Shown in pieces: positions 1 through 7,762 of a stretch of 64,000 nt of DNA. Positions within the stretch are counted from its first letter, which is position 1, and each line of letters begins with the position of its first letter. Source of the stretch: Syntrophus aciditrophicus SB (lineage in GTDB: Bacteria > Desulfobacterota > Syntrophia > Syntrophales > Syntrophaceae); NCBI RefSeq assembly GCF_000013405.1, contig NC_007759.1:1179001-1243000 (forward strand). The letters run 5' to 3'. A program made the translations under genes and the position numbers. The notes beneath the pieces were generated by a model. The model did not search any database. It saw only the letters and a program-made list of their open reading frames with translations, and was not told the DNA's origin.

Positions 1-49
1 GTCAACAGGGCCTGAGCTTTTATTGCCTAAGCCCTTGTTTATGCTGACA

Positions 50-101
50 GGCCGCATGAGGGACTTGAACCCACGGCCAACGGCTTAAAATTCATTTGGC
101 G
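50..101 (-). repeat. tRNA-Lys 3'-half remnant (att-like copy A)
   Basis: The plus strand here matches the complement of the 3' half of the tRNA-Lys gene at 15306-15381, from the T-arm to the anticodon loop, with only scattered mismatches. The central stretch GGACTTGAACCCACGGCC (61-78) is identical. An imperfect hairpin (about 4-40) lies just before it, as terminator hairpins do before copies B and C. About 40 bases after it also resemble the sequence after copy C. I read it as an old attachment-site scar. Confidence 0.65.
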
Positions 102-586
102 TACTCAATAATATTAAATATTTACAAAACAATTGGTGCATAGTGAGTGCATTTTACTTATCAAACAGCTTCCTCGCTTCCGCAAAGTCAGAAGTCCGCC
201 AGCAGGCCCTTCGGATCAACATTAAATATTTAAACCAAAAAATCAATTATCTTTGAATGATCATAACCCCCCCTGTCGATCAAAAAAAAATTTGTAGCGG
301 TAAGAGCAGATTTTTTCTGTTTAATATCAGTTATTGGTTGGTATAATTTCCGTAGTAAATCCGTGTTGCAATAATTATTGATTATGTAATTTTGTAAGAA
401 CTCAGGCGAGGAAAATATCTATTACCTTGCTGTGACCGCTTTCCTGGAATTGCCGAATTCTGATTATCTTTTCTGTAGTGACTATCTGCTGACAGCCCTG
501 CTGTGATAACATTCCTGTAATTACTTTTTCCTGATTACCTTGTTGTGACTGCCTTCTTGCTGAGAATATCAAAAAAGGAGGAGAAC
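102..586. other. Intergenic, AT-rich, no gene recognised
   Basis: There is no convincing coding sequence in these roughly 480 bases. The first 40 or so bases continue the att-like repeat shared with copy C. A cluster of imperfect repeats occupies 421-562, just upstream of the small gene at 587. A minus-strand reading frame over the repeats has no ribosome site and looks spurious. Confidence 0.5.
421..562 (+). repeat. Imperfect repeats upstream of small gene
   Basis: The segment starting at 421 (ATTACCTTGCTGTGAC...) recurs at about 535 with about four differences over 26 bases. Weaker copies sharing CTGTGA or CTGTAGTGA and a CTG end lie near 463 and 496. The spacing is irregular, about 30-42 bases. 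The position, ending a few bases before the ribosome site of the 587 gene, would suit a regulatory array or an untranslated-leader structure. Function unknown. Confidence 0.4.
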
Positions 587-790
587 ATGGCTGATCGGTC
601 AAAATTGATCGTAAACGGAATGAAAAAAGCGAAAGGAAGATATGGGAGAGTTAAATTTGAACAAATCAACTCTAACCAATACGATGGCTTATTTGAATGC
701 TTGTGCAGAAGGTATGCAAAAGGAAAGAATCTTTTCACAGAAGCAGAGACTTCTATATATGCCGAGATAACCAGGGAATTCAACGAGTGA
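587..790 (+). CDS. Small hypothetical protein (67 aa)
   Basis: The start at 587 is chosen because AAAGGAGGAGAA lies immediately upstream (575-586); a longer frame from 545 has no such site. The product is basic at its N-terminus (MADRSKLIVNGMKKAKGR) with an aromatic, acidic C-terminal half, and has no signal peptide or membrane helix. It lies alone between tRNA-Lys scars A and B, so it is probably cargo of an old integrated element. I do not recognise the family. The strong ribosome site is the main reason to believe it is expressed. Confidence 0.45.
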   Translation: MADRSKLIVNGMKKAKGRYGRVKFEQINSNQYDGLFECLCRRYAKGKNLFTEAETSIYAEITREFNE

Positions 791-1244
791 TTTACATTGT
801 GATGCAGTTTCCAGAAAGTTAAGCGATCTGCTTGTGATCAGGCTTTGCCTTTTTATATCTTCAATCGAAATCCGTATGAGCCATTTATTCAAATTTCCAG
901 AAGATTGACTTTGGGGGGGAGCCTATTTGCAGGACGCATTTCTTCCTCCCTCTGGTTTCGATGTAAAATGAACAGCCTCTTTTGAACACTCTCATGTGTT
1001 TGTTCATAAACGAAATCTGCCCATAATTGCGATAGACTTCCTGCGGTGATTAAACTGAATGGCTTGACTTGCTCTGAATGAATCGATCAGCGGGTGATCG
1101 AGAATTCATTTATGTCGACCATCTCTTATTTTCCCTGAATGAGGTGTGAGAGAAGGAGGAATATTGTCTGTAAAACTGTTCCGAAAAGTTATGTAAAAGT
1201 TATGCTGCATTTCTCGTCTTGGAAGAGAATTGAAAAGGTTCACA
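791..1244. other. Intergenic, nothing recognised
   Basis: No reading frame with a credible start and no recognisable RNA gene is visible. The last 40 or so bases (TGCTGCATTT through GGTTCA) resemble the sequence just before the hairpin at 5375, so the repeated unit shared by scars B and C begins before the hairpin. Confidence 0.45.
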
Positions 1245-1284
1245 AAATAAGGGGCTCCACTTGACTTAGCGGAGCCCCTTATTT
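1245..1284. terminator. Hairpin terminator next to scar B
   Basis: A perfect 14-bp stem (AAATAAGGGGCTCC, 1245-1258, with its complement at 1271-1284) and a 12-base loop. The A/T-rich stem ends give T-runs on both strands, so it can act in both directions. It sits directly before the tRNA-Lys-like fragment at 1289. A sister hairpin at 5375-5414 differs by a C-to-T change matched by a compensating G-to-A, so the pairing itself seems to have been kept. Confidence 0.65.
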
Positions 1285-1288
1285 ATCG

Positions 1289-1320
1289 GGTGGGCCGTAT
1301 GGGACTTGACTCCACGGCTA
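1289..1320 (-). repeat. tRNA-Lys 3'-end remnant (att-like copy B)
   Basis: GGTGGGCCGTATGGGACTTG (1289-1308) is identical to the complement of the CCA end, acceptor and T-arm start of the tRNA-Lys gene at 15306. Homology decays after about 1320. As with copy C and the real tRNA, it directly follows a hairpin. It is best explained as a scar of integration at tRNA-Lys. Confidence 0.65.
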
Positions 1321-1485
1321 TAGGGTTCAGAAATGTTAAGCTCTATAAATAACAGCAGCTACTTACAAAGCCATGTCTTGGTGGCGTAAGTTATTTAATT
1401 ATTTTTTATTACATCGCATCCATGATTCACTTGTCCACGTTTTTCAATCAAAAAGATGCTGAAAATTACTTATGACAATAGAAAG

Positions 1486-1980
1486 TTAATGAGCATGGGC
1501 GGCTTCGGCATCCTCGAACGTTTTGTGTAATGTTCCGGCAGGATGTTCTGGTGGTGCGTAAATCACGTAAACCTTCAGAGGTTTGTTCCCTTCATTGATG
1601 ATGTTATGCCAAAAACCGGACGGGATGAAAATTGCCCAATCGTCTGAGACTTTCTTGTTAAAAGTCATCAATTCCTTTGATTGTCCCATCACTATACGGG
1701 CCTCACCCTGTTCCACACGGATAAACTGATCGCCTTCATCGTGCTTTTCAAGACCTATCTCTCCCCCCGGTTTAATTGTCATAACGGTCATCTGAAGATG
1801 ATTCCCTGTCCAGTGCGTTGCCCGGAAATTATCATTTTTTGTTGTCAGATCCTCAATGTCAACTACCCAGGGCTGTCTGCCATAATCCTTGATTTTTTTT
1901 GTCCCGTCGTTTTCTCCCGCTGCTAAAACGCCCACGGAAAACATCATGCACATAAAAACTAAAACGGCTTTTATCAACAT
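1486..1980 (-). CDS. Secreted cupin-domain protein
   Basis: A 164-residue protein with an N-terminal signal peptide (about residues 1-21, ending near GVLAAG), so probably periplasmic. The body is one cupin barrel. Metal-ligand style residues appear in KHDEGDQFIRVEQGEA and again in IPSGFWHNIINEGN, giving the usual His/Glu/His set. Start: the upstream in-frame ATG at 1995 is itself part of the ribosome site (its next codons spell AGGAGG), so translation should begin at 1980. Small cupins bind metals and sometimes sugars or act as isomerases or oxygenases; no substrate can be assigned. It is divergent from the PocR-type regulator at 2277, which may control it. Confidence 0.75.
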   Translation of the reverse strand: MLIKAVLVFMCMMFSVGVLAAGENDGTKKIKDYGRQPWVVDIEDLTTKNDNFRATHWTGNHLQMTVMTIKPGGEIGLEKHDEGDQFIRVEQGEARIVMGQSKELMTFNKKVSDDWAIFIPSGFWHNIINEGNKPLKVYVIYAPPEHPAGTLHKTFEDAEAAHAH

Positions 1981-2055
1981 AATCTGCCTCCTCAAATGAA
2001 TCTTCCATTAATGTAACTGACCAGAAAACCCCTCTTTTTTAATGTATAAGGAAAG

Positions 2056-2105
2056 ACAATATTGTTGTCAAATAAAACTAACAATGGTTGCTCATACGCA
2101 TTGTT
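2056..2105. promoter_or_regulatory. Possible operator between cupin and regulator genes
   Basis: Half-sites ATTGTT (2061-2066), AACAAT (2080-2085) and ATTGTT (2100-2105) alternate in orientation with starts 19-20 bases apart, about two helical turns. The first overlaps the palindrome ACAATATTGT (2056-2065). The array lies in the 296-bp divergent region upstream of a LuxR-type HTH regulator. An operator role is inference. Confidence 0.35.
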
Positions 2106-2276
2106 TATAGAGATAAATCTTACATTTTATGTGAAGAAAAATGTTAATAAACAGAATTGTCTGGACTATTTCCGAATAATTCATATTATTTTTTCAAATA
2201 GTGATTTTGCAGCTATACCAGAGTATCAATCCGATTAGCTGATTTCCTGATTTAGGGTTATAAGGATATAGGGTTA

Positions 2277-5096
2277 ATGAAAAACAAGAATAAGACTAAA
2301 GTTCAACTCGCCAATGAGTTTGAAGAGATGAGAATGAGGATGATGAAATTGGAATCCGGTGAAGCACATCACATGCAGGCAGAATTTTGTAAAGAAACCC
2401 TGCGGCAGAGCATTTTGTCCCTTGAAGTCGACACGGGGGCTCCAGGGATTGCCGACATTCTCGATGCCCCGATGATTGAGTCGCTTATGAATAGTTTTCA
2501 TGAGTTTACCCACATCCCCCTTGCAATTGTTGATCTCAGGGGAAAGGTGCTGGCTGGTCCGGGATGGGGGGATATATGTAAAAGATTCCATCGAGTTCAC
2601 CCTGATACCTGCAGAAACTGCATCGAAAGCGACATCCTGCTATCCGCCGGCATTCCGGCCGGCGAGTATAAACTTTACAAATGCAAAAACAACATGTGGG
2701 ACATAGCGACTCCGATTATCGTAGATGGTAAGCATTTGGGAAACGTAATTTCCGGTCAATTCTTTTTTGATGACGAGTCTGTTGATTATGAACTGTTTCG
2801 ATTGCAGGCCAAAAAATACGGATTTCCCGAGAAAGAGTATATTGCCGCACTGGAAGCTGTTCCGCGGTTCAGCAGAAAATCAATGGATGCAGGGATGACT
2901 TTTCTCATGAAGCTTGCCAGGATGATTTCCCAGATGAGTTACAGCAATATCAAGCTGGTTCAGTCGCTGGAAGAACGGGAAACCTTGATGAAATCGGTGC
3001 TGGCGGCAGAGGATAAGTACCGGGGCATTTTCGAAAATGCTTTGGAGGGAATTTATCGTATAACCACTTCGGGGCGCTTTCTTGATGCCAATCCGGCGTT
3101 GGCCCATATTTTCGGCTATGACACGCCAGAGGCGTTGATCAATGCGGTAACCCCCGTAGGGGAACTGCTTCATGTCGATCCCCAAAGCCGCGAGCAGTTC
3201 ATAGCTATTATGGATCAGCAGGACTATGCCACTTATGAAGGGAAGATGCTCAAGAAGGACGGCAGCCCATTCTGGATACATTTAAGAGGGCGAGCTGTTC
3301 GCGACGCTGAAGGTAAAACGATCCATTACGAAGGGTTTGCCGAGGATATTACCGAAAAGAAAAAGATTGACGAAGAATTGAAACATTATCGCGACGATCT
3401 GGAGGCAATGGTCACGGAGCGGACGTTTCAGCTTCAAGAAAAAAACAGACAATTGATTTCCGAAATTGCTGAACGGAAACGAGTTGAGGAAGCACTTTCA
3501 AAAAACGAAGCTTTATATAGAAACCTGTTCGAAAACATTCCGATTGGAATGTTTCAGACCAACTTTGAAGAGGGCGGTTTCATATCTGTAAACCCCGCCT
3601 ATGCAAAGATTTTGGGTTATGAATCGCCGGAAGATCTTAAATCATCCGTGGCAAATGTCGCAAAAATCCATGTCGACCCCAAAGACCGTGACACAATCCT
3701 TGCTGCCCTCAGAGATCGGGATTGGTATCATGCCGAGTACCCGCGTCTACGCAAGGACGGCAGCGTTATGATAGGAAAGGTGGCAATTCGAAGTGTACTC
3801 AAGGCCGATGGCAGTGTTGACTATATAGAAGGGATTGTGGAGGATGTCACGGAAAGGAGATTGGCGGAAGAGAAGTTGAAAAAGTATGCAGAGGAAGTAA
3901 CTGACCTGTACGAGAATGCACCCTGTGGTTACCATTCACTGGCGAAGGACGGGACGATTATCCGCATTAATAACACGGAACTGACTTGGCTGGGCTATTC
4001 TCGTGAAGAAGTGGTCGGTAAGATGAAGTTTACTGATTTGATCCCGCCGGATGAATCAGCGTCGTTCTGGCAAACCTTTCCCCTTCTGCAGAAGCAGGGA
4101 CGTGTGAGTAATATAGAAGGCAAGCTGACTCGAAGGGATGGAAGTATATTGCCTGTGCTTATTAACGCAACTACAATTTTCGACGAGAACGGAAATTTTC
4201 TGATGAGCCGATCATCTGTTTTTGACAATACGGAACGGAAAAAGATCGAAGATGCCCTTGTTGAAAACGAAGTTTTGTATAGAAACTTGTTTGAGAATGC
4301 GTCAATCGGTATGTTTCAGTCTACTCTCGAGGGGCAATTTATCCGCATTAATAAGGCTTATGCGACAATGCTCGGATATGACTCTCCCGAAGAAGTCATT
4401 TCAACCATTACAGATACCTCGACCCAGATTCACACTGATCCGGAAAACCGCACCAAACTTCTTGCAGCCCTGAAACAGGAGGGCTGGTGTTATGCCGAAC
4501 AGCCATATCTTCGCAAGGATGGCACTATTATGATCGCAGAACTCGCTGTCCGGAAAGTCACCGGGCAGGATGGAGCCATATCCTATCTGGAAGGTATTGT
4601 AGAAGACATCACGAAATGGAAAAAGGCGGAGGAGGCTTTAATGAAAAGCGAAAGAGAATTGCGAATAAAGGCTCATAATCTGCTGGAAGTCAATACAACC
4701 ATGAAGGTCCTTCTGGATACCATGGAAAGGGACCAGGAAGAATTAAAAGAAAGAATTTTAACCAACATCAAAGAGCAGGTTCTGCCCTGGCTGGAGAAAC
4801 TGAAAAAGAGACCGTTGCAGGATGTCGAAAAGGACTATATCCAAATGGCGGAATCACAACTTGCTGAAATTGCCTCCCCATTTATACATAAATTAACCTC
4901 CAGCTTTCTGAATCTTACAAAAAAAGAGATCCAGGTTGCATCCCTGGTGAGGGAAGGCAAGACATCAAAGGAAATAGCAGAACTCTTAAATTCTAAAAAG
5001 CGAGTCATCGACTTTCACAGAGAAAACATCAGAAAAAAGTTGGGCTTAAACAATAAAAAAGGAAGCCTTGCAATTTTGCTCCGTTCCTTTTCATAA
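2277..5096 (+). CDS. PocR / four-PAS / LuxR-HTH transcriptional regulator
   Basis: A 939-residue one-component sensor-regulator. Order: short coiled coil (1-45), PocR ligand-sensing domain (about 50-230), PAS1 (about 244-370), PAS2 (about 416-530), PAS3 (about 544-655), PAS4 (about 669-785), coiled coil (about 790-870) and a C-terminal LuxR-type helix-turn-helix (about 879-939; KEIQVASLVREGKTSKEIAE). Cysteines at 101, 112, 115 and 136 in the PocR domain could hold a metal or iron-sulphur centre. There is no histidine-kinase or phospho-acceptor domain, so the signal must pass straight to DNA binding. PAS2 and PAS4 are closely similar, which suggests internal duplication. It lies on an island segment between tRNA-Lys scars B and C, divergent from a cupin gene. 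The target is unknown. Confidence 0.85.
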   Translation: MKNKNKTKVQLANEFEEMRMRMMKLESGEAHHMQAEFCKETLRQSILSLEVDTGAPGIADILDAPMIESLMNSFHEFTHIPLAIVDLRGKVLAGPGWGDICKRFHRVHPDTCRNCIESDILLSAGIPAGEYKLYKCKNNMWDIATPIIVDGKHLGNVISGQFFFDDESVDYELFRLQAKKYGFPEKEYIAALEAVPRFSRKSMDAGMTFLMKLARMISQMSYSNIKLVQSLEERETLMKSVLAAEDKYRGIFENALEGIYRITTSGRFLDANPALAHIFGYDTPEALINAVTPVGELLHVDPQSREQFIAIMDQQDYATYEGKMLKKDGSPFWIHLRGRAVRDAEGKTIHYEGFAEDITEKKKIDEELKHYRDDLEAMVTERTFQLQEKNRQLISEIAERKRVEEALSKNEALYRNLFENIPIGMFQTNFEEGGFISVNPAYAKILGYESPEDLKSSVANVAKIHVDPKDRDTILAALRDRDWYHAEYPRLRKDGSVMIGKVAIRSVLKADGSVDYIEGIVEDVTERRLAEEKLKKYAEEVTDLYENAPCGYHSLAKDGTIIRINNTELTWLGYSREEVVGKMKFTDLIPPDESASFWQTFPLLQKQGRVSNIEGKLTRRDGSILPVLINATTIFDENGNFLMSRSSVFDNTERKKIEDALVENEVLYRNLFENASIGMFQSTLEGQFIRINKAYATMLGYDSPEEVISTITDTSTQIHTDPENRTKLLAALKQEGWCYAEQPYLRKDGTIMIAELAVRKVTGQDGAISYLEGIVEDITKWKKAEEALMKSERELRIKAHNLLEVNTTMKVLLDTMERDQEELKERILTNIKEQVLPWLEKLKKRPLQDVEKDYIQMAESQLAEIASPFIHKLTSSFLNLTKKEIQVASLVREGKTSKEIAELLNSKKRVIDFHRENIRKKLGLNNKKGSLAILLRSFS

Positions 5097-5374
5097 AAGA
5101 TGGCAGGAACACGATTCCAATCTGAAACGGTGAATTCCTATCGAGAATGTCGGATACTCGATTTCAGTAAAAAAGAATTTTTAAAAAAGTTTCAGTTAAA
5201 CGGCTATAAGGATGCGCGTTATCGTTTCGGAATAAAAAATTGCAGAATTATCGTCCGTGAAGTGAAAATAATTGTGGCGCTCAGACGTTTTGGCAATGGG
5301 TGCATATGTTTGCAGTCAGTCTTAAAAATTGGCACGCAGTGATCTCGTTTTGCTGCATTTTGACGAGGTTCATA
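5097..5374. other. Intergenic downstream of PocR regulator
   Basis: An 80-codon plus-strand frame starts 3 bases after the regulator stop but has no ribosome site, no recognisable motif and a composition like noncoding sequence. I do not call it. The last 25 bases match the sequence preceding the hairpin near scar B. Confidence 0.4.
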
Positions 5375-5414
5375 AAATAAGGGGTTCCGCTTAACATCAC
5401 GGAACCCCTTATTT
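5375..5414. terminator. Hairpin terminator next to scar C
   Basis: A perfect 14-bp stem (AAATAAGGGGTTCC, 5375-5388, with its complement at 5401-5414) and a 12-base loop. It is the sister of the hairpin at 1245-1284, with one compensated base-pair change. Directly followed by tRNA-Lys remnant C. It could end transcription of the PocR regulator gene. Confidence 0.65.
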
Positions 5415-5418
5415 ATTT

Positions 5419-5473
5419 GGTGGGTCGTATGGGACTTGAACCTGCGGCCAACGGATTAAAATCGGTTGGCGCG
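5419..5473 (-). repeat. tRNA-Lys 3'-half remnant (att-like copy C)
   Basis: This is the best-preserved partial copy. About 45 bases match the complement of the tRNA-Lys 3' half from the CCA end to the anticodon loop, with only a few mismatches (for example GGCCAACGGATTAAAA at 5447-5462). It then diverges into sequence shared with copy A. With the intact tRNA at 15306 it would bracket a segment of about 9.9 kb that carries a complete integrase next to the tRNA, so it is my preferred distal attachment site for that element. Confidence 0.7.
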
Positions 5474-5810
5474 ATGAATAATATCAAATACTTGTAAAGC
5501 TGTGTCCGGGAAGTGTACGGATTCTGTTCATTTTTTGCTCTAGTACATCTTGTGTTCTTAGGGGTCAATGAAATGTTATGAATCATCCCCACCAGTAAGC
5601 TGGGGTATAATGGGAGGAGGGAATCTGTGTTGCATCTAATGCCCATGAGCATGTTTTGTAGAGTAGATCCTCCTCCCACCTGCTTTGTTCTGTAACTCGA
5701 ACAGTATCAGAGACCTTCCCCAATGGGAATGAGTTTGTACTTACAAGATGGATTCGAACGAAGCGCTTTTACTGAAGGTCATATTCATTGTTTAAGAAAT
5801 GTGCTTTATT

Positions 5811-6358
5811 ATGTCTTTATCGGCTGTTCTTGGGATAGATCTGGCGAAGCAGAAATTTGATGCTGCCCTTCTTGTCGATGGGAAGACCAAGCATAAGACC
5901 TGCAAAAATTCAGGGGAAGGATTTGAGGCATTGACCCTTTGGCTTACGAAGCAGGAGGTTGAGAAGGTCCATGTCTGTCTGGAAGCGACTGGCAGCTGTG
6001 GAGATGATTTGGCCATCTATCTTCATGAGGCCGGTCATATCGTCAGTATTGTAAATCCGGCCAGAATCAAGGGGTTTGCCCAGAGTGAACTGATTCGTAC
6101 AAAAACGGATAAGATGGATGCCGCTCTGATTGCCCGGTTCTGCCTGGCTATGAAGCCCAAGGAATGGATTCCTCCTTTACCGGAGATTAGAACCTTGAAA
6201 GCGCTGGTCAGAAGGGTTGATAGTCTGGTCGACATGCGCAGTCAGGAGAAAAACCGGCTCAGCACATCGCATGAGTCTGTTTCTTCTTTAATCAAAGATC
6301 ATATCGCTTATCTGGATCAGGAAATTGAAAAAACTCGGAAACAAATTGCAGGGCTCAG
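5811..6358 (+). pseudogene. IS110-family transposase, N-terminal fragment
   Basis: About 180 residues starting MSLSAVLGIDLAKQKFDA, the DEDD-type catalytic N-terminal domain of IS110 transposases. The first acid is in GIDLAKQKFD, the Glu in CLEATGS, and the last pair in RTKTDKMDAALIARF. Homology stops near QIAGLSQ (about 6358), where the frame runs into the antisense of an integrase fragment and ends at 6383. The whole C-terminal transposase_20 half is missing, so it cannot be active. The start at 5811 fits the family N-terminus better than the ATG at 5799. Confidence 0.85.
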
Positions 6359-6843
6359 TCAAGATGGTGGAACCGGGCGGTGACGCCACATGATTTTGCC
6401 ATGTCGTGAAACCACTTATAAACGGTGTCCGGGTGCCATTGCGGGAAAATACGGCCAATATCCTTTTTGACAGGTTCCAGTGCATCAATGACAGGTTGCA
6501 GCAGGGGCACCCGGCGATTGCGCTTGCCTTTTGTTTTGGTCAAAGGGGCGCTTTTATTGTCAAGGGCGCAATCCTGCCAGTTTAGTTCGTGGGCCTCGCG
6601 TCTCCTGGCTCCGGTCCAGAGCAGCAGAGTCAGATATCTCCCGAAATCCGGATCATCTGCATAAGCGGCTGCAAGAATTGTCTTCAGGTCTTTCGGAGAT
6701 ATGATTCTCTCCGCAATGCTTTGCCTGTCTTCAGGGACCATCTTGATCTTCGGTTTTTTGTCGATGAGGCCGTCATCCAGGGCATAGGTGAGGGCAGACT
6801 TGATATGGCGAAGATATCCGTTGACGGTTTGCGGCTTCCGCTC
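6359..6843 (-). pseudogene. Tyrosine recombinase core fragment (both ends lost)
   Basis: About 160 residues of a phage-type integrase: the end of the SAM-like core-binding domain (TVNGYLRHIKSALTYALDD), then the catalytic domain with the first Arg in LLLWTGARRREAHEL and the Lys region KTKGKRNRRVPLL. It ends at RFHHLD exactly where the HxxR box should continue, because the IS110 fragment joins there. The N-terminal domain is also cut near 6843. It is a remnant of a second integrative element at this locus, not of the integrase at 14291. Confidence 0.8.
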
Positions 6844-7064
6844 CACGGGTAAACAAATCCGGAGCGGCACGGGTCTATTTCGAGATGCTTGATTACGTGT
6901 ACTCTCTGGATGACAGCATCACTATCAAAGGGCATATCGATACGGCGAGAAAGTTTGTTAAAAAATGGTTAAAGTACGGGGTGGTGCTGGTTGCGCCGGG
7001 GTATTTTCACAAACATATCGTCAATGCGACATATGAAGAAATGGCAGAAATGACAATAGATTAA
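6844..7064 (+). pseudogene. C-terminal fragment of an unrecognised protein
   Basis: An open plus-strand frame begins abruptly at the end of the integrase fragment and runs to a stop at 7064. It reads about 70 residues with protein-like composition, including YFEMLDYVYSLDDSITIKG and the ending TYEEMAEMTID. There is no ribosome site or start at its left edge (first ATG at 6885), so it looks like the tail of a gene truncated by the IS/integrase junction. I do not recognise the family. Confidence 0.45.
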
Positions 7065-7563
7065 TGATTCCATCTGTGTATCGATACTATCGCTTGTCCC
7101 CGGATGTGGTAACGGTCGAAAACAATATCCACATAGGGAAGAGGTCCCGCACAGCCGAGAAGTAGGCGATGCTCATGTTGCACAAAAAAGAACTGTTAAG
7201 GGTCAATCACCATGTCAGGTTCAGTTCCGGTATATTTTCCGCATTAAGCAGTTGACAACACTTCTAAACCATTTTCCATGCTCTTGTCACTTGAGATCAA
7301 AAGATAAAAACAAATAGAAGCCCAATCAGAGAGATAAGGTCTGGCCATTACCAAAATTAAAGAATTCTCATATTGCCCTGGCACCCCTTGTATCCCTATA
7401 TTTCTATTTATTCCAATACATTATATATAATATATAAGGATTTATATATATGATCATTACACTTTTTTTGTGTATATTTTTCTTATCTATTGTTTGTATA
7501 CATCCGGAACTTAATAATGGGTAAAGGATAAAATTATTAGAAAACTTAAGGAAGGAGGCAGAG
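7065..7563. other. Intergenic; upstream region of decarboxylase genes
   Basis: No gene is recognised in these roughly 500 bases. The right part (7420-7500) is extremely A/T-rich with runs of TATA and probably holds the promoter of the 7564 gene. A 102-codon minus-strand frame covers it but overlaps the well-supported small gene at 7564 and has no ribosome site, so it is not called. Confidence 0.45.
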
Positions 7564-7686
7564 ATGACTGTAATCGAAGCAGTGCAAACGGCAGGCATTG
7601 TATACGTAATCTTAGCGATTATCGGATTTGGAGTTGCAGGCATGATAAAGGCGATGTCGATATTCTTTAAATCAGAAAAGAAATAA
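7564..7686 (+). CDS. OadG-like small membrane subunit (40 aa)
   Basis: A 40-residue protein starting MTVIEAVQTAGIVYVILAII, with one membrane helix (about residues 9-29) and a short basic tail ending KSEKK. GAAGGAGGCAGAG directly precedes the ATG. It lies 76 bases upstream of the sodium-pump decarboxylase beta gene. Gamma (OadG/MmdG-type) subunits are small single-span proteins that hold the decarboxylase complex together. This one is shorter than classical OadG and lacks the cytoplasmic tail, matching the very small OadG-related subunits found beside beta genes. The role is inferred from context and topology. Confidence 0.65.
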   Translation: MTVIEAVQTAGIVYVILAIIGFGVAGMIKAMSIFFKSEKK

Positions 7687-7762
7687 TCTTCAGCATCGTG
7701 AAGAGCAATCACCGGTAAAATGTATCTTTTTAAATTTTAACATCTGGAATGGAGATTATAAC

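Noticed and set aside
5100-5342. 80-codon plus-strand frame right after the PocR regulator
   Set aside because: No ribosome site, composition unlike its neighbours and no motif; it lies in a repeat-bearing intergenic stretch.
7404-7712. 102-codon minus-strand frame over the decarboxylase promoter
   Set aside because: It overlaps the better supported 40-aa gene at 7564 (strong ribosome site, membrane helix) and has no start signal of its own.
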